Of a stretch of 53,089 nucleotides of DNA, positions 1-8,436 are shown piece by piece; position 1 is the first letter of the stretch; each line of letters starts with the position of its first letter. The notes below the pieces were generated by a model that saw nothing but the letters and a program-made list of their open reading frames with translations, did not search any database and had not been told where the DNA came from. Made by a program: the position numbers and the translations under genes. Location: the NCBI GenBank assembly GCA_024280455.1, contig JAJRQC010000048.1, positions 1 through 53,089 on the forward strand, written 5' to 3'. This stretch comes from Deltaproteobacteria bacterium (lineage in GTDB: Bacteria > Desulfobacterota > Desulfobulbia > Desulfobulbales > Desulfobulbaceae).

Positions 1-122
1 CCTACTGTGTCAACTCCTGACGATAACATTTGTATTCTCCTATCGTTGTGTTTATACTGGAGAACATAAAGGCACGGCCTGCGCTTAACGTCAGAAATTC
101 ACCCTCACTTTCTGATGAAGAA
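1..122. other. Left-edge stretch without a recognisable gene
   Basis: No gene is supported here. I looked in all reverse frames for the rest of the neighbouring Bro-N protein and found none: after its stop the reading is closed by several stops. The stretch may be what replaced the 3' part of that gene. Confidence 0.5.
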
Positions 123-710
123 TTATAGTCTATGACACTTATGCTTTTTATATTCCGCAGGAGTCATCCCAAAAGCGGCCTTGGAAATTTCAGCCGTCAA
201 AATAGCATATTCCGGTTGTTCCTGGACACCACGACGCCTCCACTCGTCAGTAAGCTCTGCCCGGACAGCAATACCACGCATACGTTTTTCAATCCAGGCT
301 TCGGAATATCCCTTGGCCCGGTACAAAGCCTTGGTTCTTTGGGTCGCCAACTCAGGATCTTCAATCTCCTGAACCCGTTCATAACCCACCTTGGCCAGCC
401 AACGTTTGAAGGGCTCGGCCTTGGGAGAAGGAATAGATTGGATGACGCGAAAAAGAGTCTCCGTATTGGCGCAGTCTGTTTCTCTTTGTTTGCCATCAGT
501 TGAGAGTAATTTCAACCGTACGATTTTTTCGTACGGTTGCCCGGAGCCTGATTCTTGTTTCAATTTTCGCTTTAAATCCGACCAATATCGTTTTGGATTG
601 TTACTTTCAGAAAGAGCTCCACAGACATCAATAACCGAAAACCACCACTCGTTGTTGTGTAACGTTCTCCGGATTTCCTTGTTTTTGAAAACGACCAGTT
701 TTTGGTCCAT
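123..710 (-). CDS. Bro-N domain protein (phage antirepressor type), short C-terminus
   Basis: Protein of 195 residues. The first ~110 residues read as a Bro-N domain, with an early NNEWWFSVIDVCGAL stretch, then an acidic-basic region (EDPELATQRTKALYRAKGYS). Bro-N domains bind DNA and are typical of phage antirepressors, but near-identical stand-alone genes are common in bacterial chromosomes, so function here is open. The start is well supported by AGGAGAGCCGC before ATG. The gene begins 18 bases after the 84-residue gene on the same strand and is probably the last gene of the cas operon. It ends abruptly in YKKHKCHRL, whereas proteins of this type as I recall them continue with a longer conserved tail. 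A 3' truncation is likely. Confidence 0.8.
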   Translation of the reverse strand: MDQKLVVFKNKEIRRTLHNNEWWFSVIDVCGALSESNNPKRYWSDLKRKLKQESGSGQPYEKIVRLKLLSTDGKQRETDCANTETLFRVIQSIPSPKAEPFKRWLAKVGYERVQEIEDPELATQRTKALYRAKGYSEAWIEKRMRGIAVRAELTDEWRRRGVQEQPEYAILTAEISKAAFGMTPAEYKKHKCHRL

Positions 711-728
711 GCGGCTCTCCTGTTTACC

Positions 729-983
729 TTAAATCTTTTCCAACAGTTCCACGCCGGCAGGGGCTTCACCCACTGTCACAGTATAGTCGGCAAAGGAACG
801 AGTCGGGTCGTCGCCGCAGTTTTTTTTCACCGTGACCAGGTCAAAAAGCTTGCTGGCCGGGGCGTTTCCAAGTTCGGAATCGTGTTTGTGATAACCAGGC
901 TGTTTCATTTTCAAGAAGGATATCAACAGTGGATTGACCGTTCTCGGATTGATAGCGATGAGTTCTCCTTTGCTAAAATCCAT
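729..983 (-). CDS. Unrecognised 84-residue protein at the end of the cas operon
   Basis: I do not recognise this protein. ATG at 983 is preceded by GGAG at a good distance (GGAGATAATTG), and the start overlaps the cas7 stop, so it should be translationally coupled to cas7. A TTG one codon upstream is also possible. The protein has no signal peptide, membrane segment or Cys pair. It has a basic-polar first half (FLKMKQPGYHKHD) and a compact second half (KLFDLVTVKKNCGDD). It sits where cas4 would normally follow in type I-C loci but shows none of the Cas4 cysteines or nuclease motifs. It could be an accessory Cas protein, an anti-CRISPR-like protein, or unrelated cargo that landed in the operon. 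Confidence 0.6.
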   Translation of the reverse strand: MDFSKGELIAINPRTVNPLLISFLKMKQPGYHKHDSELGNAPASKLFDLVTVKKNCGDDPTRSFADYTVTVGEAPAGVELLEKI

Positions 984-1830
984 CAATTATCTCCGGCTCA
1001 AGCCCATCCATTGCTTTTTTCAGCGAATTTTCATCAAAACTGCCGTCGGCAGCTATTAGTTCTTCCAGGCTACGATGTACTTTGGCCGAAGAATATTGAC
1101 CAGGTTTACTCTTATGCTGCCACCAGATTACCTTCTTAACCGCCATGGATCCTTCCGGTCGGGCTGAAGAGGCATCCCCTTCGAAAAGCCTTGGTAAAAT
1201 GTTCTTTATGGTTTCTGCATCCTCGTTAGTAAAGTCGGTACGCTTGGCAAGTTGAGGACTCATGGCTCCGTAGGTAACATAAATTGCATGGTCAACTCTG
1301 TGTTTCATACCCATGGTATCAGCACCTTTCTTGCTGCCATCACCTTCACCGCTGACGCTTTTTGTTATCTGAGTGCTGGTCACATTAACCGGCTCTAAGC
1401 TAAACGCGGATTGAATAGTCACCGGCCCCCGGATTGGAATAGAAACACCGTCTTTTCCAGTTCCTTTAAAGGCAAAAAGTTGACCAAAACTCCTGACATC
1501 AAGCCATTTAGCACAGGCCATCCGGCCGGCTTTTTCTGGTGGCGTTTTTTTACTGTTTAAGGCATCCTTGCCAAGACCAAATTCTTCCGATTCCGCCCTG
1601 GCCTTAAGACTGACCATCCCATCAACTTTATTTTCATCGGATTGAACAAAAATTGGCTGGCCGTCTGCCATAAGCAGGTTGCGGATTTTTCTTTTCAGGC
1701 AGACATCAGAAATTTCACCAAAACCATCATAGTCAACCCGAGGCCGATTGCCGTTTAAAGGGTCACCATTGGGGTTGGCATTTTTCACAGAAAAAATAAT
1801 GGCAAAATCAATTTTATTTTCCAGACTCAT
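973..1830 (-). CDS. cas7c: Type I-C Cascade backbone protein Cas7 (Csd2)
   Basis: Cas7 of type I-C (Csd2/Csh2 family), 285 residues, the usual length. Several copies polymerise along the crRNA to form the Cascade backbone. The N-terminal signature NPNGDPLNGNRPRVDYDGFG followed by EISDVCLKRKIRN is diagnostic, and the C-terminal part has the conserved ASSARPEGSM and WWQHKSKPGQYSSAKVHRS stretches. The start has AGGAGA 5 bases upstream, inside the end of cas8c, with only two bases between the cas8c stop and the ATG. The gene looks intact. In type I-C loci it is normally followed by cas4-cas1-cas2; here it is followed by an overlapping unknown gene. Confidence 0.97.
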   Translation of the reverse strand: MSLENKIDFAIIFSVKNANPNGDPLNGNRPRVDYDGFGEISDVCLKRKIRNLLMADGQPIFVQSDENKVDGMVSLKARAESEEFGLGKDALNSKKTPPEKAGRMACAKWLDVRSFGQLFAFKGTGKDGVSIPIRGPVTIQSAFSLEPVNVTSTQITKSVSGEGDGSKKGADTMGMKHRVDHAIYVTYGAMSPQLAKRTDFTNEDAETIKNILPRLFEGDASSARPEGSMAVKKVIWWQHKSKPGQYSSAKVHRSLEELIAADGSFDENSLKKAMDGLEPEIIDGF

Positions 1831-1832
1831 GG

Positions 1833-3911
1833 CTATTCTCCTTTTGTAATGTCTAATTTATTATTGACCTGGGTTTTCAGAATCCATTTGCCTTTGTCCA
1901 ATTTATGCTCTCTGAACCATTTTCTTTGTGAGTGATAACCTAACAAATATTCACCCGAAAGATGCTCTTTTGACTTGAAATCTTCAATTTTAAAGGCATC
2001 ACAGACATCATCAATCAATCGTTTGTACCCTTCGGCCAGGGGAGCTATATTGTTTTTCAAGCGTTCCTGATATGGGACAATCCCTTTTTCAATATTCAGC
2101 CAAGTTGAAAAGGGGTTGTCGGAAAAACGCTGCATAAGACGACTTGCAACGGTTGTCCTTGGTTTTTCATCGGCTACAATCATAGCCATTTCCTCAATTC
2201 GTTCAGCGATAGCCAGTAAACGGCCATAGAGATAATCCCGTGTTGTCCTGTCTTCTTCCAGGGCCATAATGTATTTCCTCCTTTCATTTTCCATAGGGTG
2301 ACGCAGATAGTAGCCTTTATATAAGGCACAGACGACACCAAGATGTTTTTCCCATGCACCTTTTTCACTTTCAGAATTAGAGTATTGCTCAGATAGTCTT
2401 TTCGTCTGTCGGTTTCCTGCCCGGCGTACTGCAGATTCAACGATATCACGGGGAAAAGGCCTGCCGTCTATAATACAGGGTAAGATGCGCTCGATAACGC
2501 TTTTCTTCAATGTCTCGTTACTCTTGAGAATATTCCCGTAGGCGGCCTCAGCAATCATGCGCGGCGCCGGGCAGGAAACAGTCCAGGTTGTTTTTTTAAT
2601 AACCTTTTTTTTACCTGCCGGGTCTGGTATCTCAATGGTATGGCGTTGGAACCAGGCAAACTGGGTATGCCATGATTCAAGGCGTTGCAGAAATTCACTG
2701 GCCAGTAATTGTCGATAATAAACAACTCCCATTCTGCCGGGAGTGGCGGAATCCAGCCCCATCACGATGATCTGCTCATTAGGTTCCAGACTGGCAGAGT
2801 AGCCGGCCATGTATTTTTTCAACTTAACGGCAAAGGATGCGCCAAGATTCACTGAGTGATCAACAGCAGGGTGTTGTTTCTGCTCCTGTTCTTCCTGTAA
2901 TTGCAGTTCGGTTTGAAAAAAATCAAAGGTTGGCTGGAGAGGTTGGGGTGTCTTTTTTCCTGAAACTGCCCAGCAGATATATACCTGCTCGTTGTTACGA
3001 AATCCCTGCCTGCTGATAAGCCAGCGCAAAGCATTATGGGCCTTTTGCGTGACATCAAAACCGACACTGGATGCTTGTTGACCTTTTTTGTCTGTAAAAC
3101 GCCCCCTGAAGGTAAACCCTGAAGAGTCGTTTGCAGAAATCAGCTTAGCTTTATCCCCGGTATGGCGTAATTTAGCGGGATGACTCACGGCAATAACCTT
3201 TTCTTCGCCTGTTACAAAACAAAAACCGGCATCCTCCCCTATCTGGGTATCAAAATCGATCCAACTTTGCTGTAGGGTTTCATCCAGCCATGTGTTGCTA
3301 TCAGATTCACCATCAATCTCAACTGTCCAACAGACCAATGCGTCACCCTGTTCCATTTCGGGGGCATCCTCGATGACTCTTTTTTTCTTTTCAAGTGGAG
3401 GTAAAACTTTAAATATTTTAGGAGTAGGACAGATATCCTCAAAAACATCCGGCCAAACTGCCAGCAGTTTGTTGTTGTGATCAGCAAACATTATGTTGCT
3501 ATTGATCAGATCTCTCACTACATGCCCTCTACTAATATATTTATGAATGGCAATTACTTTTGGGTGGCTATAGGGGGAATTATTCCACTCTGATAAGAGT
3601 TTTTCGTAGCTGCAGAAATATGTTTTCTTTTTCCCAAAAAAGTCCGGGTAATCTTTTGCCAAATATTGGATTTTATCAGCTAAAGGATGGGGAGCCTCTC
3701 CACTCGACCTTCCAGCTGATTTTTCGGTAGCAGGCAAAACAACTTTTGTCTTTTCCAGCACTGATGCTCTTTTAAAATTACCAACTCCGTCAATGACGAT
3801 ATTAATATGGGCATTTTGCAAAGTATGACAGATAGGCATGAGCTTTTCTCCTGGCAAGCTCATCTTCTGGCCTTCCTCGTAGGTTTCATACAGCTTGAGC
3901 ATCCAGGTCAT
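1833..3911 (-). CDS. cas8c: Type I-C Cascade large subunit Cas8 (Csd1)
   Basis: Large subunit of the type I-C effector, 692 residues, slightly above the typical Csd1 length. It recognises the PAM and recruits Cas3. Evidence is the Csd1-like N-terminus (MTWMLKLYETYEEGQKM), the ISRQGFRNNEQVYICWAVSG segment, and the later MGLDSATPGRMGVVYYRQL and PFPRDIVESAVRRAGN segments, all typical of the family. The ATG overlaps the cas5c stop as ATGA, so translation is probably coupled. In other I-C systems an internal start within cas8c yields a small Cas11 subunit; a plausible C-terminal region exists here but I did not identify a decisive internal start. No frameshift is seen. Confidence 0.96.
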   Translation of the reverse strand: MTWMLKLYETYEEGQKMSLPGEKLMPICHTLQNAHINIVIDGVGNFKRASVLEKTKVVLPATEKSAGRSSGEAPHPLADKIQYLAKDYPDFFGKKKTYFCSYEKLLSEWNNSPYSHPKVIAIHKYISRGHVVRDLINSNIMFADHNNKLLAVWPDVFEDICPTPKIFKVLPPLEKKKRVIEDAPEMEQGDALVCWTVEIDGESDSNTWLDETLQQSWIDFDTQIGEDAGFCFVTGEEKVIAVSHPAKLRHTGDKAKLISANDSSGFTFRGRFTDKKGQQASSVGFDVTQKAHNALRWLISRQGFRNNEQVYICWAVSGKKTPQPLQPTFDFFQTELQLQEEQEQKQHPAVDHSVNLGASFAVKLKKYMAGYSASLEPNEQIIVMGLDSATPGRMGVVYYRQLLASEFLQRLESWHTQFAWFQRHTIEIPDPAGKKKVIKKTTWTVSCPAPRMIAEAAYGNILKSNETLKKSVIERILPCIIDGRPFPRDIVESAVRRAGNRQTKRLSEQYSNSESEKGAWEKHLGVVCALYKGYYLRHPMENERRKYIMALEEDRTTRDYLYGRLLAIAERIEEMAMIVADEKPRTTVASRLMQRFSDNPFSTWLNIEKGIVPYQERLKNNIAPLAEGYKRLIDDVCDAFKIEDFKSKEHLSGEYLLGYHSQRKWFREHKLDKGKWILKTQVNNKLDITKGE

Positions 3912-4618
3912 AAGGCAGCCTCCTCCTTTTCTACTGGTAGGATATTCTCATCCAGCCCGAATTGCTTGGCGGTCATTAGACGGATGAACCGGCGTTTACA
4001 CGCTTCAGATCTTGGAAACTCAAGAATCCCCTTTCGCATCGTTGCCTGCCAGAAGCGGCTGGCCAACTCATCCTTGCCTGTTTCATCCGGATAATCAAAG
4101 CTGTGGAACATCAGACCAAAGGAAAGTTCATCTATCTCGGCATAAGCTCCTTCTCCCTCTACGAAACTGCAAGGTTCCACATATCCCTGGCAATCACGAA
4201 CGCCTAAAAAAATATCCTGCCGACCGCCCTTTTCCAGCATCCGCTTGGCAATATTGTAGTGTTTACCGTCAATGCGATCCTGCGCCAGTTCCGGTCGATG
4301 TTCGTTCCACTCAAAATGGGCCTCGATTTGATATTCTACTTCGTGGAGAAATGTGTAAATGGATAGATCACTTTTCTTTTTTCCTCCACCCCAGACCAAG
4401 GGCTTGGTACCCTTGGTCTGGGTACGGATAGGGTTCATCACCTGCACCCTGTCCACGTACCAGATCAGGGTAGGCTTCCAGTAGATGGATTTTAAAACAC
4501 CTTTGATGGCCTCATAGGTCGGTACATGATACGAGCATTTTTCCCCGCCGACCTTGGTCACCGGATCGGTAAACATGGCGTAACGTCCCCAGAGTTTAAA
4601 ACTGATACTGTTTTTCAT
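3908..4618 (-). CDS. cas5c: Type I-C Cas5, crRNA-processing subunit
   Basis: Cas5c (Cas5d), 236 residues. In type I-C systems it replaces Cas6: it cleaves pre-crRNA in the repeat and stays on the 5' handle. I chose the ATG at 4618 because AGGAGA lies just upstream and the protein then begins MKNSISFKLWGRYAMFTDP, the normal family start; a longer reading frame to 4678 has no such support. Tyr46, Lys119 and His120 (in GKHYN) line up with the Tyr46/Lys116/His117 set described for the Bacillus halodurans enzyme, so processing activity is probably intact. The gene lies 10 bases after the cas3 stop and overlaps cas8c by four. Confidence 0.96.
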   Translation of the reverse strand: MKNSISFKLWGRYAMFTDPVTKVGGEKCSYHVPTYEAIKGVLKSIYWKPTLIWYVDRVQVMNPIRTQTKGTKPLVWGGGKKKSDLSIYTFLHEVEYQIEAHFEWNEHRPELAQDRIDGKHYNIAKRMLEKGGRQDIFLGVRDCQGYVEPCSFVEGEGAYAEIDELSFGLMFHSFDYPDETGKDELASRFWQATMRKGILEFPRSEACKRRFIRLMTAKQFGLDENILPVEKEEAAL

Positions 4619-4628
4619 AAATTTTCTC

Positions 4629-7061
4629 CTATGCATCCAGAAAGTCCATATCTTCCACAACCTCTGCGGACACCCCAAATTCTTTACTGTAATAACGTTT
4701 ATCTAAATAATAAATTTCTTCCCCTTTCTGTACCGGGTGGACAGCTCCGGCCTCTGTTAATTTTTTCCAGACATTTGGAAAGACATTGACAGAATATTGC
4801 TGTGCCTTTTTCAAGAGATTATAGGCCTTGGAAGGTTCAAAATCAGCACAGAGTCCGGCTATAATTTCATTCCCCTCACAAAAGGGGACAATAACGGCCT
4901 GGGTTGGGGCATCAATGGCTCTGAACGCCCGTCCCGCACTCTTAAAGGATTGCTGAAGTGTGACCTTGTTTGTATCCTGCTCACGACCGACATTAAGTGG
5001 ATTGTCACTAAGCAGGTTGAGCAGGTTGTCTATTTGTCCAGCCTGCTTCTCATCCAAGGGGTAGAGCATGGGATTCGGATTTTCCTGCTGCCGTTCATAA
5101 AAATAATAACTGAAGTAACGCTCCATGGCTGAGGGGCTGAGGAAGTCCACATGCTCTGCTTCGCCAAGAATCCTCCGAGTTTTTTCCTGACCGACTCTGA
5201 TATCATCAAGCGATACAATTGATTCTTCGTTCGGGTTTACCACAAACACCTCGGCAAGAGGAAAATTACCGTTGCGATTACAGCGGCCAGCAGCCTGGGC
5301 TATGGAATCAAGTCCTGCCAGAAAACGAATAACCGCATTGACATCTACATCAACTCCGGCCTCAATCAGCTGGGTTGACAGGCAGAGTAGCGGCTGGTGG
5401 CTGTTTAATCGTTCAGAAACTTCAGCGAGAATTTTCTTCCTGTGGGCAGGGCAAAGGCTGGTGCTGAGATGGAAAACATTCTCTTTGCCGACCTGCTGAC
5501 TGCAACATTCATAAAGAGTTCGTGCCCAGGCCTTGGTATTGACAACCACAAGACAGTTTCCCTTTTCCCTGTACTGTTCACAGGCAACTTCGGTAATGTC
5601 ATCAATATTCCACCCTTGCGGTCTAGTTTTATCAATTATTTCAACTCGATTTAGATCTGCAAACAACTTTCCAGCATCAGTCACAAGCTCGTTTTCAGCT
5701 GAAATTGACAGTGCCCCGTATTCCGGATTTACCCCGGCAAGTAACGGTTGCGTGGCCGTACACAGTAAGGCGGTCGAACCGCAATGTTCCACCAGAAATT
5801 GCAGCCCATTATTAAAAAGATGTACGCAGGTTATCGGCAATGATTGAATTTCATCAAAAATAATAAGCGAGTTGGCAAGGTTATGCATCCTTCTTGCCCC
5901 CCTTGTGCCGCCTCCAAACAGTACTTCAAGAAATTGCACCATGGTGGTAAAAATGATGGGAGCATCCCAGTTCTCGGCAGAGAGCTTTGCTCCCCAGGTT
6001 TGGGTTTCCGGTTCAAGGTTGGAATGGTGTTCCAGGACCCAAGGGTGTGCGTCATTACTGCACTCCAGTATCTCCCGGACAACCTGGGCGTTTTGCTCGA
6101 TAATGGAAGTATAAGGAATAATGTAATAGATATGATCAAGATTATGTTTTTTTGCATGATGCAGACCGTAACGAATGGAGGTAAATGTCTTGCCGCCCCC
6201 GGTGGGAACAGTGAGGCTGTAAATTCCTTGCGGTTCGTTTGCCCTTGCCAGGCATTGAGCAGAAATTTTGTTTCGAATGATATCAACTTCATTTCGTACT
6301 TCAAATGCTGATATCGCCGCTTCCAGTCGATCAATGGGGATTTGCCAATCAACTTTTTCCGTAGGTCTGAGATCACGATTAGCCGGGGTTTCAAAATCCG
6401 CACTGTCGACTCTGTCGGCATCAATCAAACAGCTAAAGAGAAATCGGGTCAGAAAACCTATGCGAAATGCTTTCAGGCGGAGAGGCTCTTCTTGGTTCTG
6501 TCCATAAATACCGGCAATTTTGGCTAAAAAGTCTTTCAAAAAATCAACTGTGGCCAATGCCTTTAACCGGGTTTTTATTTCCTCGTCGCAAATCTTCAAA
6601 CATTCCTGTAGATGGGTCTGTTCATCCTTTTTATTAATTCGTTTCAAGAACCCATTATCACCATCAAGTTGTAAGCAATCGAGCATGCCACCATGATGGG
6701 AGGCAAGGCATACAGCAAGAATCTGACCAACGAGTTTTCCTTGATCTCCATACCTATTAAATTGTTGCCACACCCATTGCGCACCGGATGTAGAATGATC
6801 AATCTGCCCTTTTAAACTTACGGCATCTACCCAACTGTCATCCCGGTCAGGATCCAGAATCTCGGTGGCCGATTGAATATACGCCTGAAAATCATGACTG
6901 TATTTTCCCAAATCATGGAGGAGTCCTAAAAGTTGTCCACCCTTGGGCAGCTTCAACTTGGCAGCATTTTTTTCTGTCAGCAATGCGACATTGGCAAGAT
7001 GTTGGCAAACATACTGCTTCTCATCATCACTCTTGCGATAATGAGCGATACAGTTTTCCAT
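4629..7061 (-). CDS. cas3: Cas3 helicase-nuclease (type I-C)
   Basis: Signature protein of type I CRISPR systems, 810 residues. It is recruited to the target-bound effector, then unwinds and degrades the DNA. The N-terminal HD nuclease domain has His21, the HD pair at 49-50 (LLHDLGKYSH), SHHGG at 121-125 and DADR around 214-217. The SF2 helicase follows: Walker A PTGGGKT at 286-292, DEIQ at 403-406, and a C-terminal AQAAGRCNRNG motif VI. All expected catalytic motifs are present, so interference should be possible if a matching crRNA exists. The start has only a weak ribosome site (GAGAAA). First gene of the operon, with a plausible promoter 25-50 bases upstream. Confidence 0.97.
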   Translation of the reverse strand: MENCIAHYRKSDDEKQYVCQHLANVALLTEKNAAKLKLPKGGQLLGLLHDLGKYSHDFQAYIQSATEILDPDRDDSWVDAVSLKGQIDHSTSGAQWVWQQFNRYGDQGKLVGQILAVCLASHHGGMLDCLQLDGDNGFLKRINKKDEQTHLQECLKICDEEIKTRLKALATVDFLKDFLAKIAGIYGQNQEEPLRLKAFRIGFLTRFLFSCLIDADRVDSADFETPANRDLRPTEKVDWQIPIDRLEAAISAFEVRNEVDIIRNKISAQCLARANEPQGIYSLTVPTGGGKTFTSIRYGLHHAKKHNLDHIYYIIPYTSIIEQNAQVVREILECSNDAHPWVLEHHSNLEPETQTWGAKLSAENWDAPIIFTTMVQFLEVLFGGGTRGARRMHNLANSLIIFDEIQSLPITCVHLFNNGLQFLVEHCGSTALLCTATQPLLAGVNPEYGALSISAENELVTDAGKLFADLNRVEIIDKTRPQGWNIDDITEVACEQYREKGNCLVVVNTKAWARTLYECCSQQVGKENVFHLSTSLCPAHRKKILAEVSERLNSHQPLLCLSTQLIEAGVDVDVNAVIRFLAGLDSIAQAAGRCNRNGNFPLAEVFVVNPNEESIVSLDDIRVGQEKTRRILGEAEHVDFLSPSAMERYFSYYFYERQQENPNPMLYPLDEKQAGQIDNLLNLLSDNPLNVGREQDTNKVTLQQSFKSAGRAFRAIDAPTQAVIVPFCEGNEIIAGLCADFEPSKAYNLLKKAQQYSVNVFPNVWKKLTEAGAVHPVQKGEEIYYLDKRYYSKEFGVSAEVVEDMDFLDA

Positions 7062-7085
7062 TATATTGTTTCTCGGGACCAGAAA

Positions 7086-7114
7086 TTATTAAAAAACCTC
7101 ATTGAGCACTTCAA
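7086..7114 (-). promoter_or_regulatory. Putative sigma-70-type promoter of the cas operon
   Basis: On the minus strand, TTGAAG (7114-7109) and TAATAA (7091-7086) are separated by exactly 17 bases. This places a start site near 7079 and leaves a short leader before the cas3 ATG at 7061. Assigned by inspection only. Confidence 0.45.
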
Positions 7115-7336
7115 TATCATTCGTTCGTTTTCCTTGCTGTTCTATTAACTATTCCAACCAGTCAGTTCCTTTTCTATAAATCTGTGTATCTCCGGAATTG
7201 CAGGCCGCATCTACCTTTTCTGTTCTGCGGTTTCATAAGAAGATGGTACGATTTTCCACTAACATAACAAGGCTCTGGTTGTTCCTGTTCCATTAAAGAC
7301 CTCCCTGAATTTCCCCAACCGACCATAAACATATTT

Positions 7337-7540
7337 CACCATACCCGCTCTGCCACACAGCGAGTAGCCATTTGTTTTTTCGTTCCTTTTGAGGATTAAA
7401 AAAAGTGTTGCCCTGCAAGGGGTTCGGTTCATCCGACTGTTTTTTTTAATTCTATATTCTATACTTTTCCGGTGATGCTCCTCCAGCTGAAAAGGAAACC
7501 TCCGTATCGTCATGCCCGAGTGTTGTTATCGGGCATCCAG
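7337..7540. repeat. Direct repeat copy A upstream of the HIRAN gene region
   Basis: About 205 bp, closely matching 8184-8391 in the same orientation. Shared landmarks in order: ACCATACCCGC, a T-rich stretch, GCCCTGCAAGGGGTTCGGTT, TTTTTTTTAATTCTATATTC, TTTTCCGGTGATGCTCC, GGAAACCTCCGTATCGTCAT, and the start of a palindrome (ATGCCCGA...TCGGGCAT). It encodes matching minus-strand reading frames in both copies, which I regard as spurious. Confidence 0.85.
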
Positions 7541-7604
7541 TACGCTGGAAACGATCTGGATGCCGGCCTATGCCGGCCTATGCCGGGACGAAGGGCTCGA
7601 ATAT

Positions 7605-7638
7605 CTGGATCCCCGCTAAAAGCATGCGGGGATGACGG
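7605..7638. repeat. Short palindromic repeat (dRS3-like half)
   Basis: CTGGATCCCCGC...GCGGGGATGACGG; the inverted counterpart of the palindrome at 7507-7540. The two form a composite of about 130 bp, with tandem TGCCGGCCTA units near 7561-7580 in between. The same family recurs at 8357-8391, 8437-8470, 10293-10326 and 13011-13093. Confidence 0.8.
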
Positions 7639-7694
7639 AGAGTGGTTGTACCTGTCCGGGGATAACGGAAAAAAATGTGAGGAAGTAGAAGGAA

Positions 7695-8096
7695 TCACCC
7701 ACCCGTTTTCCTTTCCAGTATCACAGCCACTTCCAGCATCTCCCAGGACTGCTGATGGGGTGCGGTACTGTGAACAAGGGCGTACAGCTTTTCCCCATTA
7801 TCCAGCTGGGCAGCGGGGATCTGGTTCAAGTGGCGAGGGATATAACCCAATTTTCCGTGCTCAGGAGTGTAGAGCGCAACCGCCTTGGAATCGTAGGCAT
7901 TGTCGGGCTCTCTCTTCAGATGCAGGTGGTCACCCGGTGTCAGCTTTTCGATGATCGCGGGTCCTTCATAATATTGAAACCCGGCGGTCACGCAGGTAAA
8001 AAGCGGAATGTGTTCAGCGCGTCCCCTCCTGGACGGGAGCAGGACCAGCGACACAATCCCTGACAATATCCCCTTGATAAATTGACGGCGCAGCAT
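7695..8096 (-). CDS. HIRAN-domain protein with twin-arginine-like signal
   Basis: Protein of 133 residues with a single HIRAN domain at about 35-120. Family hallmarks are visible: VTAGFQYYEGP, LKREPDNAYDSKAVAL and KLGYIPRHLNQIPA. HIRAN domains are best known as DNA-end binding modules fused to helicases and nucleases (HLTF, Rad5), and also occur alone in bacteria. Here the N-terminus, LRRQFIKGILSGIVSLVLLPS, has the shape of a Tat signal: twin Arg, a hydrophobic stretch, then RRGRAEH. The protein is therefore probably exported. The start has GGAGGAGACT before ATG. The gene stands alone between two ~205-bp direct repeats, which suggests it arrived or was rearranged with them. Substrate unknown. 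Confidence 0.85.
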   Translation of the reverse strand: MLRRQFIKGILSGIVSLVLLPSRRGRAEHIPLFTCVTAGFQYYEGPAIIEKLTPGDHLHLKREPDNAYDSKAVALYTPEHGKLGYIPRHLNQIPAAQLDNGEKLYALVHSTAPHQQSWEMLEVAVILERKTGG

Positions 8097-8183
8097 AGTC
8101 TCCTCCGACAGCCCGGCAGTGTGAACCTGATATCTTCAAGCCGCAGCACAACCAGCGATAAAAGTATTGCCTTCAGAAACACC

Positions 8184-8391
8184 GTACCATACCCGCCCTG
8201 TCATATAGCGACTACCCATCTGTTTTTCTGTTTTTTTTTGCGATCCGGACAAACCATTGCCCTGCAAGGGGTTCGGTTCATCCGGAAGATTTTTTTTAAT
8301 TCTATATTCTTTTCTTTTCCGGTGATGCTCCGCCAGCAGAGAAGGAAACCTCCGTATCGTCATGCCCGAGTATTATTGTCGGGGATGACGG
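8184..8391. repeat. Direct repeat copy B downstream-side partner of 7337-7540
   Basis: Second copy of the ~205-bp repeat, same orientation and same landmark order as copy A. It ends in the palindrome ATGCCCGA...TCGGGGATGACGG. With copy A it brackets the HIRAN gene; the spacing between copies is about 847 bp. Sequence after the palindrome differs between copies. Confidence 0.85.
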
Positions 8392-8436
8392 ACAGAGGGA
8401 AAATGCCAGACTTCGATCCAGGGCATTGCCGACTCA

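Noticed and set aside
7259-7513. Minus-strand open frames of 84 and 75 residues at 7259-7513 and 8136-8363 that resemble each other
   Set aside because: Similarity is explained by the underlying 205-bp direct repeat; low-complexity translation, no ribosome site, no family.
7472-7954. Plus-strand 160-residue frame over the HIRAN gene
   Set aside because: Antisense shadow of a recognisable gene plus repeat sequence.
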